DNA of 64,000 nt from Marinoscillum sp040222955 (GCF_040222955.1 NZ_JAVKCA010000021.1:62001-126000), one strand, 5' to 3'. Positions 18,589 to 27,969 are shown, numbered from the stretch's first letter. Notes: generated by a model not told the origin, from the letters alone. Translations and numbers: made by a program.

Positions 18589-20442
18589 ATGACTCAAATT
18601 CTCAAACGCTCTACCTTCTTCATACTGACCCTCTGCACCATCAAATTAATGGGTCAGGACATTCTTCCACCTGTGATGGAGTGGCATGGAAAAAGTGAAC
18701 AGCTCATCGCGAAACCAAACAATCCCTGGATAACGCCTTGTGAAGTCTCGGACTTTCAGATGACACCTACCTATGACGAAACCATAAGCTGGTTTCAGAA
18801 GCTTACTGCCGCGAGTCCTCTTTTCTCGATGGTGGCTATCGGCACCAGCCCGGAGGGCCGCACGATTTATATGGTCATAGCTTCTGCCGATACCGACAAA
18901 AGCGCCAGGGCCCTTAAGGATTCAGAAAAGCCGCTGCTACTCGCCCAGGCGGGAATTCATGCAGGCGAAATTGATGGGAAGGATGCCGGAATGATGCTCC
19001 TGAGGGACATTGCCTTCGGTAAAAAAGCAGCACTGCTGGATCAGGTAAACTTCCTGTTTGTGCCCATTCTGAATGTGGATGGTCACGAAAACTCCTCTCC
19101 GTACAACAGACCAAACCAGAGAGGACCCATGAACATGGGCTGGAGAACCAACGCACAAAACCTCAACCTCAACCGTGACTACAGCAAGCTGGACACCAAA
19201 GAATTGCAGTCCATCGTGACGGTAATGAACGAATATGACCCGCTGCTCTATATGGACCTGCATGTCACGGATGGCGCAGACTATCAATACGACATCACCT
19301 ACACTGGCACCGGACTGGCCAACAACTCCCCTGCCATATCCAATTGGATAGAAAACACCTTCAAACCGCACTCCGATACGCAGCTAGAGTCCTTCGACCA
19401 CATTCCGGGCCCATTGGTATTTGCCTTAAATGGCCGGGATTTCTCCAAAGGCAATCTCTCTTTTGGCTGGGGCGCAAGGTTTTCAGATGGGTATGGAATG
19501 CTCCGGCACACCTGCTCCATTTTGGTTGAAAACCATTCCCTAAAACCCTATAAGCAGCGGGTGCTGGGCACCTACGTGCTGCTGGAAAGCACCTTAAAAT
19601 TATTGGCCGCAGAAGGTAAAAGCCTGCAAAAAGCCACTACGGCGGACCAGTCCAGAAGAGACCCTCAACTGGCCACTGCTTACAAAGTACCGCAGCTGGG
19701 GGATGGGGTGTCGTTTGAATCGCTGGGAGGCGAGCTGGACTCCTCCGAAAATGCAAACCCACCGGATTCTGTCCAATTTTTAGGTATTACCTCCAAAATC
19801 CGTCAATCGGAAATTACCAACTCCGAATATGTGGAATGGCTCGGCCAGCCCATCACCATGAAAATCCCACAGTACGAATACACCCAGCCTACAGAATGGG
19901 TAAGCCGACCAAAGGGCTATTGGGTGCCCTCCTATTGTACTGAGGTAATCAACCGGCTGAAGGTTCACGGGATGGCAATGGAAGAAATAACCGAACCCCG
20001 CCAGGTGGAGGTGGAAATGTACCGTATGAAAAACGCTCAGTTTGGCGACATGCCCTATGAAGGCCATTTCCGTGTCAGTGCCACTTCCAAACCGGAAGTC
20101 CGGCAAGAAACATATCCTGCCGGTTCGGTATACATTTCCACGGATCAGCCGCTGGGAGACCTGGCCGTGATCCTGCTGGAACCCGGGTCTGAGGATTCCT
20201 TTTTCAGCTGGGGATTTTTCTCGACCATTTTCCAGAGAACCGAGTACATAGAAGCCTATGTGATAGAGCCGCTGGCCAGAAAAATGCTGGCTGAATCTCC
20301 CGAACTAAAAGCTGAGTTCGAGCAAAAGCTCAAGGAAAAGGAATTTGCCGATGATCCCGGTGCCATCAGGGCATGGTTTTACCGCCAATCACAATACTAC
20401 GACCAGCGCTACTTACTCTATCCTGTTGGCAGAGAAAAGTAA
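18589..20442 (+). CDS. Secreted zinc carboxypeptidase, M14 family
   Basis: 617 residues with a signal peptide (about 1-22, cut near MGQD). The M14 fold occupies about 60-330. The zinc ligands are His124 and Glu127 in GIHAGEIDG and His225 in MDLHVTDG; Arg and Asn for substrate are in NLNRDYSK; the likely catalytic base is Glu314 in ILVENHSLKP. The remaining 280 residues form a C-terminal extension typical of large Bacteroidota M14 proteins; no T9SS sorting tail was seen. It probably trims peptides in the periplasm or at the surface for nutrition. It shares a promoter sequence with the M16 peptidase gene downstream, which points to joint control. Confidence 0.9.
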   Translation: MTQILKRSTFFILTLCTIKLMGQDILPPVMEWHGKSEQLIAKPNNPWITPCEVSDFQMTPTYDETISWFQKLTAASPLFSMVAIGTSPEGRTIYMVIASADTDKSARALKDSEKPLLLAQAGIHAGEIDGKDAGMMLLRDIAFGKKAALLDQVNFLFVPILNVDGHENSSPYNRPNQRGPMNMGWRTNAQNLNLNRDYSKLDTKELQSIVTVMNEYDPLLYMDLHVTDGADYQYDITYTGTGLANNSPAISNWIENTFKPHSDTQLESFDHIPGPLVFALNGRDFSKGNLSFGWGARFSDGYGMLRHTCSILVENHSLKPYKQRVLGTYVLLESTLKLLAAEGKSLQKATTADQSRRDPQLATAYKVPQLGDGVSFESLGGELDSSENANPPDSVQFLGITSKIRQSEITNSEYVEWLGQPITMKIPQYEYTQPTEWVSRPKGYWVPSYCTEVINRLKVHGMAMEEITEPRQVEVEMYRMKNAQFGDMPYEGHFRVSATSKPEVRQETYPAGSVYISTDQPLGDLAVILLEPGSEDSFFSWGFFSTIFQRTEYIEAYVIEPLARKMLAESPELKAEFEQKLKEKEFADDPGAIRAWFYRQSQYYDQRYLLYPVGREK

Positions 20443-20561
20443 AATCAACATACAGTGCCGATAAATGGCTGTGATCACTCATTTAAGTAAACCCGACCAG
20501 GTAGGTAGGCATCGGGGCCATCACTCCGGCTTTTGTTACTTCGCCGATGGCAAAAAAATAC

Positions 20562-20592
20562 TTGACCCGAAATGGTTATTCCGTTAGCTTCG
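20562..20592 (+). promoter_or_regulatory. Bacteroidota-type promoter of M16 peptidase gene
   Basis: TTG (20562-20564), 20 bases, then TAGCTTCG (20585-20592). Spacing and most bases equal the block at 18494-18524. The start codon at 20609 is only 16 bases past the -7 element, so the leader would be very short. Confidence 0.6.
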
Positions 20593-20608
20593 GTGGATCA
20601 CTTCACCT

Positions 20609-23479
20609 ATGGCCATGAGACATTGCATTTTCTATCTTCTCCTTTCGGTATCCCTGGTGGGTACTGCCCAAAAAAAGGCTTCTATCCATGTGGAACAGTA
20701 TACACTTCCCAATGGGCTCAAGGTCTACCTGAACGCTGACCCCTCTGCCGTTAACGTGTTTGGCGGTGTGCTGATCAAGGCCGGCTCTATCCATGAATCC
20801 CCGGATGCCACGGGGATGTCTCACTACCTGGAGCACCTGCTTTTCAAGGGAACCCAAAGCCTGGGCACCACGGACTATTCCAGTGAGAAAACACATTATG
20901 AGCGCATCATAGCGCTGTATGAAGAACTCGAAAACGCCAAAGGGAGAAAACGAAACGACATTCAGCAGCAGATCAATGAAGAATCCGTCCAGGCAGCCAA
21001 ATATGGCCTACCCAACGAGTTTTCAACCCTGATGAAAAGTATAGGATCCACGGAAGTGGGTGCCTTCGCAGATTATGATGTGACCTTTTATCACAGCTAT
21101 TTCCCTGCCCAAAACATGCAGCTGTGGCTCGACATCAATGCTCATCGCTTCATTGACCCGGTGTTTCGAACCTTTCAATCCGAACTGGAAGTGGTCTATG
21201 AAGAGAAAAACAGGTGGGACGATGATTTTGAAAATGCCATCTATGTGGCTTCTCAGGAATTGCTGTATGAAAACTTCACGTACGGCCTTTGGCCTACCAT
21301 TGGTAAAACCGAGCACCTGAAGAGCCCCTCGCTCTCCAAAATGCATGAATTCTACAACCGGTACTACGTGCCCTCCAACATGGCGCTCATACTCTCTGGC
21401 AATTTTGACCCTGACCAGGCCCGCTCCTACATAGAAAACACCTTCTCCAGACTTGAAGCAGTGCCTTTCACTCCGGTGACGTTTCCCGACTATCAGCCCG
21501 TGGCGGGTGAGCGTAGAATGGAAATCAGCGTGACCCCTTTCCCTCTGTTTGGACTTTTGTATCCCATTTCATCCCCATACAGCCAGGACAGAGCCGCCAT
21601 AGACGTATGTCAGTACCTGATCAGCAATGAGCAAAAAACCGGGGTGCTGGACCAGCTGGAAGCACAGGGGAAGATCAAACGGGCTTACACGGAAGTGGAT
21701 GACCATGCGCTGGCTTCTTCGTATCACCTCTACATCGTGCCCGGTGAGGAAATAAACATCGAGCAGACCAAAGCGATGGTGCAGGCGGAGATCCAGAAAC
21801 TCACCCAACCAGCGGTGGTTGAAAGCCTGCTCAAAGTAGCCAAACAGAACATCATCAAGGCCTTTTGGATAAATCTGGAAAACCTGGAAAACCGGGCACT
21901 CACCATAGCGATGGCCGACTATCTGGGGCGCTCCTGGCCTGAAATGCTGGCATACTCAGAGGATATCGATCAGGTAAGTACCCAAGACATTGCCCGCGCC
22001 ATTAACCAGTATTTTTCAGGAAATTACGGACTGCTCATCTCCACGAAAGGGAAGCCCGACAAGGACCAGCTGAAAAAACCTGGTTTTGATCCGATAGTCA
22101 CCACACAGGCCACCTCCTCTGCCTATGCACAGGCGATGCTGAAGCGACTGGCCGAAACCGCCTCAACACCCACATTCATCGACTTCTCCGTGGCAGATAC
22201 CCTCACCATGGGGGCTCATGAGGCCCTGCTCATTCAAAATGAGACCAACGACCTCTTCTCCCTGGAGCTGAGGATTCAGAAGGGGTGGCGCTCCGACCCA
22301 ACACTTCTGGAAACAGGCGAGCTGCTAAAGAAAATAGGCACTGAAAGCCAAACGGCTGATGCCCTGAACCTTGCATTTGAGTCCCTGGGGTGCGCTTTTG
22401 ATGTCTTGGTGGACCCCAATGAGACCATTATCAGCCTGAACGGCTTTGAGAACCAGCTGCCCGCGTGCTTGCAACTGGTCGGGGAGCTGTTTTCCGCACC
22501 CAAAGCCACACAAGCGGCCATAGACCAGCTGGCTGCAGACTGGCGCCTCAGGCGGTCTGATGAGCAATCCAATTCCTTCCTCATGGGGTATCACCTCATT
22601 CGGTATGCCGTATTTGACCAGCACACCAAATCCCTGTCCCGAACCAGCACCCAGGCACTGGGGGAGATGACGCCAGCCGATTTGGAAGCACGGATCATCA
22701 CCCTTTGGGCCACCAACAAAATAGAATTCAACTACCTGGGATCCCGATCGAAAGCAGACTTTCGGGACGTCATAAACACCCACCTGCCCCTGTCAGCAGC
22801 ACCCGGTATTCCCGCACCCGTATTTACACCCATTCGCGACATCTCCGCCAATCAGGTGTACCTCATAGACGATCCAGACTCCAGACAGAGCCAGGTTTAC
22901 TTTTACCTGAAGGGTGAGCCCTATCATCCCGATCAGTATGCTTACGTGGAAGCCTTCAATACCTACTATGGGGAGTCGCTCACCGGGGTGGTTTTTCAGG
23001 AGATCAGGGAGTACCGGTCGCTGGCCTACTCCACCTTTGCCCGGTACATCACCCCCGATCAGCCACTGGACAATGGGTACCTCATTACAGGATTTGGCTG
23101 CCAGTCGGACAAAACACAGGAGGCCATCGATGTGATGCTGACACTGCTCCAGGCGCTCCCCGTGCATGCAGAACAGATCGGCCCCCTGAGCGCCACCAAA
23201 ATACAGGAGATCAATACCAAATACCCCTCCAGAAGAGACCTGGGCGCCCGCATGATCGACCTGAAGCATAAGGGCTACTCCGCAGACCCGAATGCGCAGG
23301 CGTATGAAGTGTACCAAAGCCTTGAAATGTCAGACCTGGCCGATTTCTATGATTCACAGTTCAAAGGCCAGCCCTATGTGATCACCATCTATGGAAACAA
23401 ACGGGACCTGGACATGAAGAAGCTGGCCGCCCTGGGCCAAATCACCGAGCTCAAGCCCGCTGACATACTGGTGGACTAA
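20609..23479 (+). CDS. M16 family zinc peptidase (insulinase/pitrilysin-like), double domain
   Basis: 956 residues with a signal peptide (about 1-20, ending GTAQ) and two M16 halves. The inverted zinc motif is His72-Tyr-Leu-Glu75-His76 in MSHYLEHLLFKGT, with the third ligand in the Glu-rich ELEVVYEEKNRW. The C-terminal half (about 510-956) lacks the motif, as usual for the inactive partner. An insertion around 95-140 (ENAKGRKRNDIQQQ) is predicted helical, as in related Bacteroidota enzymes. Role: degradation of peptides in the periplasm or outer membrane. It follows the M14 peptidase gene and has the same promoter type. A start at Met3 (20615) is also possible. Confidence 0.93.
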   Translation: MAMRHCIFYLLLSVSLVGTAQKKASIHVEQYTLPNGLKVYLNADPSAVNVFGGVLIKAGSIHESPDATGMSHYLEHLLFKGTQSLGTTDYSSEKTHYERIIALYEELENAKGRKRNDIQQQINEESVQAAKYGLPNEFSTLMKSIGSTEVGAFADYDVTFYHSYFPAQNMQLWLDINAHRFIDPVFRTFQSELEVVYEEKNRWDDDFENAIYVASQELLYENFTYGLWPTIGKTEHLKSPSLSKMHEFYNRYYVPSNMALILSGNFDPDQARSYIENTFSRLEAVPFTPVTFPDYQPVAGERRMEISVTPFPLFGLLYPISSPYSQDRAAIDVCQYLISNEQKTGVLDQLEAQGKIKRAYTEVDDHALASSYHLYIVPGEEINIEQTKAMVQAEIQKLTQPAVVESLLKVAKQNIIKAFWINLENLENRALTIAMADYLGRSWPEMLAYSEDIDQVSTQDIARAINQYFSGNYGLLISTKGKPDKDQLKKPGFDPIVTTQATSSAYAQAMLKRLAETASTPTFIDFSVADTLTMGAHEALLIQNETNDLFSLELRIQKGWRSDPTLLETGELLKKIGTESQTADALNLAFESLGCAFDVLVDPNETIISLNGFENQLPACLQLVGELFSAPKATQAAIDQLAADWRLRRSDEQSNSFLMGYHLIRYAVFDQHTKSLSRTSTQALGEMTPADLEARIITLWATNKIEFNYLGSRSKADFRDVINTHLPLSAAPGIPAPVFTPIRDISANQVYLIDDPDSRQSQVYFYLKGEPYHPDQYAYVEAFNTYYGESLTGVVFQEIREYRSLAYSTFARYITPDQPLDNGYLITGFGCQSDKTQEAIDVMLTLLQALPVHAEQIGPLSATKIQEINTKYPSRRDLGARMIDLKHKGYSADPNAQAYEVYQSLEMSDLADFYDSQFKGQPYVITIYGNKRDLDMKKLAALGQITELKPADILVD

Positions 23480-23690
23480 GCCGGACAAAGCGCCAATCAC
23501 GTCTGGCGGGCCTATTGCAAATGATGGGAAGAAGTGTTAGTTTGTTGCATCAAACTGAAAGGCCTGCCCTGATCGTAACCGCTTACTTCAGCCCGCAGAC
23601 CCTGAGTCAGATAGAATAAATCAAAAACACCTGTATCGACGATGGCAGCCAAGGTGGTTATTACTATCATTAATTCAAAGTGCTCACTAA

Positions 23691-24488
23691 ATGATTGATA
23701 GGAATTCATACTTCAATGAACATTATTACAATTTCAGTGAAGATGCCATTTACGATCTGAATAAGCAAGATAATGGATCAATCAACAACGTCATTTCACG
23801 TCTCCGAAAAAGCTGTTTTGGGGTTTTCATTTATGATGACAAAGATCCAATTGAATTCATGCTTATCTATATAGATAGCAGTAAGAAACTAGTTGGATAC
23901 GGTCTAGTATTATCTATTGACTTAGAAATACATGACCGAACGATATTGGTCATCGAGTTTTGCAAGTTGATTTCGACTCAATTTCCAGAGCTGGACATTA
24001 TTGAGATGATAAACACCTATCAAACTCAATCCAGGAGTGCATTTGAAAAAATGGGATTCATTACATTTGGTAATGAGGTTAATAACTTACCTAAAGGAAC
24101 TGTAGCCATTCCACCGCCGTATTCCAAAGGTCTTTTGACCTTCCCAACTTTCAACAAACTAGATATCTATAGATGGTATTTCAACGAAACTCCGAATGAA
24201 ATCACAATTGATGAAACAAAAGTTAAAAAGGTTTATCTACTCTTAGATTCGAATAATAACCTAATAAAGATCGGTGAAAGCTACGATCCTAAGATAAGAG
24301 AAAAAACATTACAAGGAATTAATCCAGATTGGGATATCATCACAACTTGGATCGCCCCTGTATCTGAAGAAAGGAGATTACATAAATTATTCTCACATAA
24401 AAGAACCAGAGGCGAATGGTTTAAATTAAATTTCAATGATTTAGCGATAATCAAGAAGGAAATGAGTCAACACAAGAAAAGTTTTTAA
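23691..24488 (+). CDS. GIY-YIG-type (T5orf172/MUG113) domain protein with GNAT-like N-terminus
   Basis: 265 residues. The C-terminal part (about 179-250) fits the T5orf172/MUG113 branch of the GIY-YIG superfamily: KKVYLLLD, then NLIKIGES, then a conserved EERRLHKLF and the closing RGEWFKL. The first 130 residues have the order and last motif of an acetyltransferase-like fold (KLVGYGLVLS, then RSAFEKMGF), but this is weak and unconfirmed. The gene is clearly A+T-richer than its peptidase neighbours and stands alone in an accessory stretch with toxin-antitoxin genes and repeats, so horizontal transfer is likely. Possible roles are DNA cleavage linked to defence or a mobile element; none can be assigned. 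Confidence 0.6.
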   Translation: MIDRNSYFNEHYYNFSEDAIYDLNKQDNGSINNVISRLRKSCFGVFIYDDKDPIEFMLIYIDSSKKLVGYGLVLSIDLEIHDRTILVIEFCKLISTQFPELDIIEMINTYQTQSRSAFEKMGFITFGNEVNNLPKGTVAIPPPYSKGLLTFPTFNKLDIYRWYFNETPNEITIDETKVKKVYLLLDSNNNLIKIGESYDPKIREKTLQGINPDWDIITTWIAPVSEERRLHKLFSHKRTRGEWFKLNFNDLAIIKKEMSQHKKSF

Positions 24489-24956
24489 CAGTAGCTAAAA
24501 TTACATATACCAATGTACTTCAAGCCAATTTCAGTGAATCCAACCACTGTGCTTCGCCTTCTGGAAAGAACCGTTTCTCAGCCCTCGCGGAGTTGTCTCC
24601 AATGAGCAAGATGCAGCTGGCAAGCACGACCATCCCCATGTAAACCCCTTTCAGCAGAATGGTCAGCCTGCCGAAACGATTGAAGGCATTGTCTAACTCT
24701 TCGACAGAGCTCAGAGTGACAATGCCTTCAGGGCCGAACTCGTGTGAAAATGTCATGCTGAGCTCCGTCGAAGCATCAGACATTTTCACTTCCTTCTACA
24801 CCCAAGGGAACGTTCTCGAAGCAGTTGATGAGATACACGCATGCGCGGGAATAACGGCATTCGTGGAAATGACGGTCTGCCCTGAGTCAGGCAGCTTCTT
24901 CTGCCAGTTTCGGGCACAGTACATCTGCTTATCTCACCACCTGCAAGGCGCTGCAA
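24489..24956. other. Gene-poor stretch holding repeat copy 1
   Basis: 468 bases without a convincing gene. The centre carries the palindromic repeat described at 24686. The sequence at 24861-24886 (GGCATTCGTGGAAATGACGG) is the repeat's usual right tail, displaced by about 60 bases of extra sequence. A minus-strand open frame (24520-24789) runs through the repeat and is not counted as a gene. Confidence 0.5.
24686..24792. repeat. Palindromic interspersed repeat, copy 1 (full)
   Basis: Left half 24686-24743 (CTTCGACAGAGCTCAGAGTGACA at 24699-24721) followed by a 46-base palindrome at 24744-24789. The palindrome is GTGAAAATGTC ... GACATTTTCAC with inner ATGCT/AGCAT. The left half is also complementary to the palindrome's TGTCATGCTGAGCTCCGTCGAAG part, so a large alternative hairpin is possible. 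Same unit at 27810 and 28931, half unit at 25466. Confidence 0.8.
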
Positions 24957-25223
24957 TTAAGGGAATATTTCGTAGATCTCTTTTCGGTGAGCGATCCTCG
25001 CAAATTCGACAGTATTTTCATTAACAAAAACACCTATTCTATAATCACCAAAACGAATGCGAAAGGCATCTTCAAAACCTGTCAACTTCTTAACACCAGT
25101 AACCTCTTCAAAAGACACCGCCGACTTAACTGACTCAATGATATTGGCTACAGCTTTCAGATCCTTTGGCCTCTTGATTTTGTCGAGATCCTTACTGAAT
25201 TTTTTAAGGAAAACAACCTCCAT
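24957..25223 (-). CDS. RelE/ParE-family toxin
   Basis: 88 residues with the family pattern: basic N-terminal strand and helix (VVFLKKFSKDLDKIKRPKDL), the core GFEDAFRIRFGDYRIGVFV and the C-terminal RIAHRKEIYEIFP. RelE-type toxins cut mRNA at the ribosome, ParE-type toxins block gyrase; sequence alone does not decide here, though the core RIRFGDYRIGV with the HRKEIY end resembles the mRNA-interferase side. Its ATG overlaps the antitoxin stop by one base (TAATG), the usual toxin-second order, so both are made from one transcript that the antitoxin complex normally represses. Confidence 0.85.
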   Translation of the reverse strand: MEVVFLKKFSKDLDKIKRPKDLKAVANIIESVKSAVSFEEVTGVKKLTGFEDAFRIRFGDYRIGVFVNENTVEFARIAHRKEIYEIFP

Positions 25224-25420
25224 TAACCTTTGAGTTTGGCCATCACCTCATCTTCGGATACAACTTCCGAACGGTCAACTTCTTTCATGAGTAGGGATAA
25301 CCCCAAGTCTTCAGTATCTTCATCGGAAAGTACTTTGGACTTCACCCCTAACTTGTTCAGAAGTTCCGATATGAACTTTAGCTCCTCCGAACTTTTTGGA
25401 TTGATAACTATTGAACTCAT
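25223..25420 (-). CDS. Antitoxin of RelE/ParE-type toxin-antitoxin pair
   Basis: 65 residues, acidic, with the form of small Bacteroidota antitoxins: N-terminal MSSIVINPKSSEELKFISELLNKLGVKSK, a middle acidic segment (SDEDTEDLG) and the C-terminal DEVMAKLKG. It directly precedes and overlaps the toxin gene by one base. It should neutralise the toxin and repress their shared promoter. Lacks a clear known DNA-binding signature, so the family within antitoxins is not named. Confidence 0.8.
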   Translation of the reverse strand: MSSIVINPKSSEELKFISELLNKLGVKSKVLSDEDTEDLGLSLLMKEVDRSEVVSEDEVMAKLKG

Positions 25421-25465
25421 AAGTCAAAGATAATCATTCGGAAAGACCGAAACTAACAACTCTGG

Positions 25466-25530
25466 GCATTGCCTAACTCTTCGACGGAGCTCAGAGTGAC
25501 AATGCCCTCAAGGTAAGCTCGTGTGAAAAA
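25466..25530. repeat. Palindromic interspersed repeat, copy 2 (left half only)
   Basis: Carries the left half (CTTCGACGGAGCTCAGAGTGACA at 25479-25501) through the connecting GCTCGTGTGAAAA, then departs from the other copies. The 46-base palindrome is absent, so this is a truncated unit just upstream of the toxin-antitoxin operon's start. Confidence 0.75.
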
Positions 25531-25642
25531 GGTCAATTACCAAACAAAGGCAAAAAGTTTGAATAGATGGAAATAAGTCACATTTAATAGGAATAAATTT
25601 GGTACGGAACATCGATATTTAATTCCCAACCCCTCCAATCCC

Positions 25643-27769
25643 ATGAACAATAGGTTTCTAGTGCTCATACTTCTCACTAATTTCCATTTTGCCCATGCTC
25701 AAAAAACGTACAATTATCCAGCAGCACCTAAGGATTCAATAGTGGATCAATATTTTGATACTACAATTTATGATTCCTATCAATGGATGGAAAACCCTGA
25801 CGACCAACGCCTAACTGATTGGCTTGATGCCCAGGCCAAATTTTCCAGGAAAATCAACAATCACAACCTCATCAATTATTATGGGATTTCACTATTTGAA
25901 AAAACAAAACTCACAGAAGATTTTGTGGATTTGGAAAATGAAGAGGAACCGCGTTTTGAATTCAGATTAAAATGGTACAGTGATAATAAAATACCTGATT
26001 TGCTCTACCGAAAGAAAGGGGAAGCCAATTTTCAATACTTAATGAAAATGAAAGACTTCCGATTGGATAAAGACGACAATGTCTGGATCATGGATAATCA
26101 CGTAAGTCCGGATGGAAATATAGCATTGATTAGAATTAGTCATAGCGGAAGTGACTGGCAAGAAGGGTACTTCTTCCACTTGCCAACCAAAACCCAACTT
26201 CAGGATACATTAAAGAATTTACGATCCTCAAGTACTGTAATATGGAATGGTTACGGAGTACTCTATGATCATTACTCTCCCCCGGCAAAAGGTAGAGAAC
26301 TTCTTGATATCCCGATAGGCCAAACACTGAAGTACCATCGTATTGGTACTCTGCAAAATGAAGATGAAGTCATTTACGTCAATCTTGACAAGACCGGAAG
26401 AGACAGGTTCTCATTTTACAATTTAGATAGCTCTCATCTTATTTTAAATCATCAAATGTATTCCAGAGGAAAAACCTACTCTGCCATAGGATATATAGAC
26501 TTAACCCACAAAACATCAATGACTCCAAAGGATTTCATTTTAACTGAAGGTGGTGAAATAAACTTCACTGCACGGTTAATCTCGAATGACACGGTATGGT
26601 TATCTAGTGATTGGAATGCTCCAAATGGGAAAGTTTATTTCACGAGCGTCCATTCTATGAATCAACTCGTTGAATTCACGAAGGAACAAAGTTCACCACT
26701 TATATCTGTGAACCTTCTGGGTAGAGACAAGATCGCTATAGTCTATAAGGATCATTTTGATATACTCAACCATCAAGGAGAAGTACTCAAGACAATGAAT
26801 ATACCGAAAGGAAAAGCTCTTCATGGTCTGTACGAATATGATTTGAATGTAACCCACAGTAACTTCTATATCTCGTCATTCTACCACCCTAACCTATGGT
26901 ATCAGATTGATTTAAAAACTCTGGATATTAAGGCAGTAGCCGAAATAAGTGTACCGTATCGATTTGATCGTCTAGAAACTCGTCTTATTGAATACGAATC
27001 ATATGATGGCACTAAAATCCCCATGTATATCACCTGCAAGAAAGGTATCAAGTTGGACAGTTCTCATTCCGTACTTATTTATGGATATGGAGGATATGGC
27101 ACCACACTATCCCCAAAATATGACAGAAATAAAATAGGATTCATTTTAAAAGGCGGGATTTACGCCGTTCCCAATGTCAGAGGTGGAGGAGGCAAAGGAT
27201 CTAATTGGGCTAATGCAGGCAGAGGTTTAAATAAAGGGAATGCAATTCAGGATTTTATCTATGCTGCTAAATATTTGATAAAGGAAGGATATACTAACCC
27301 GGAGAAAATTGGCATAATGGGTAAATCACATGGTGGTTTACTTGTGGCCTCTGCAGCTATGCAACAACCGGATTTGTTCAAAGCAGTTGTCGCAGAGGCT
27401 GGACCGTATGACATGTTAAGGTTCCATAAATTCACTATTGGTTCTACTGCCACCAGCATAAATGAATTCGGAACCACTGACACAAAGGAAGGTTTTACTA
27501 ATTTATATAGATATTCTCCTCTGCATCAAATCCAAAAGGGAACAAAGTATCCAAGTATACTGCTAATTACCGGAGATACAGATGATCGCGTTCCGCCTTT
27601 GCATACCTACAAATTCCTGGCTACTCTTCAGGAGAACGCCGACCCCACTTCTCTCATATTTTTAAACCTTGTTAAAGGGTCTGGTCATGGCGGAGCTCTT
27701 ACTATAGATGATTATAACAACCATATTGCAATTACTTATGCCTTTCTATTGAAGGAATTAGGCCTTTGA
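25643..27769 (+). CDS. Secreted prolyl oligopeptidase family serine peptidase (S9A)
   Basis: 708 residues with a signal peptide (about 1-19, ending AHAQ). An N-terminal seven-bladed propeller (about 75-430) is followed by an alpha/beta hydrolase domain. The catalytic triad is Ser562 in GKSHGGLLVA, Asp648 in TGDTDDRVPP and His682 in KGSGHGGAL; the family motif GGGGKGSNWANAGRG is also present. It cleaves short peptides after proline. The gene is A+T-richer than the M14 and M16 peptidase genes and sits between two repeat copies, consistent with acquired DNA. A -7-like TAAATTTG lies at 25594-25601, 41 bases before the start, without a good TTG partner. Confidence 0.93.
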   Translation: MNNRFLVLILLTNFHFAHAQKTYNYPAAPKDSIVDQYFDTTIYDSYQWMENPDDQRLTDWLDAQAKFSRKINNHNLINYYGISLFEKTKLTEDFVDLENEEEPRFEFRLKWYSDNKIPDLLYRKKGEANFQYLMKMKDFRLDKDDNVWIMDNHVSPDGNIALIRISHSGSDWQEGYFFHLPTKTQLQDTLKNLRSSSTVIWNGYGVLYDHYSPPAKGRELLDIPIGQTLKYHRIGTLQNEDEVIYVNLDKTGRDRFSFYNLDSSHLILNHQMYSRGKTYSAIGYIDLTHKTSMTPKDFILTEGGEINFTARLISNDTVWLSSDWNAPNGKVYFTSVHSMNQLVEFTKEQSSPLISVNLLGRDKIAIVYKDHFDILNHQGEVLKTMNIPKGKALHGLYEYDLNVTHSNFYISSFYHPNLWYQIDLKTLDIKAVAEISVPYRFDRLETRLIEYESYDGTKIPMYITCKKGIKLDSSHSVLIYGYGGYGTTLSPKYDRNKIGFILKGGIYAVPNVRGGGGKGSNWANAGRGLNKGNAIQDFIYAAKYLIKEGYTNPEKIGIMGKSHGGLLVASAAMQQPDLFKAVVAEAGPYDMLRFHKFTIGSTATSINEFGTTDTKEGFTNLYRYSPLHQIQKGTKYPSILLITGDTDDRVPPLHTYKFLATLQENADPTSLIFLNLVKGSGHGGALTIDDYNNHIAITYAFLLKELGL

Positions 27770-27809
27770 AAATATAAAGATTTCCTTATTGACGGTTAAA
27801 TCTGCTTTT

Positions 27810-27969
27810 GTCCAACCCTTCGACGGAACTGAGAGTGACAATGCCTTCCAGGCAAACTCGTGTGAAAATGTCATGCTGAGCTCCGTCGAAGCATCAGACA
27901 TTTTCACTTCCGGCATGCGTGGAAATGAACGCCTGCCCCCTACCTCAGCACAAAGATCTTTCCCGTGAG
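27810..27969. repeat. Palindromic interspersed repeat, copy 3, with adhesin 3'-end fragment
   Basis: Left half (arm 27818-27840), the perfect 46-base palindrome (27862-27907) and the right tail (27908-27935). On the minus strand the next bases (about 27963-27936) read GKIFVLR and a stop, the same last codons as the SprB-like gene ending at 29029. From 27861 to about 27962 this copy matches 28951 to about 29051 with two substitutions and one one-base gap. Confidence 0.8.

Noticed and set aside
24520..24789. 89-codon minus-strand frame beside repeat copy 1
   Set aside because: It starts inside the palindromic repeat and its translation is mostly repeat sequence; the remaining hydrophobic part fits no family.
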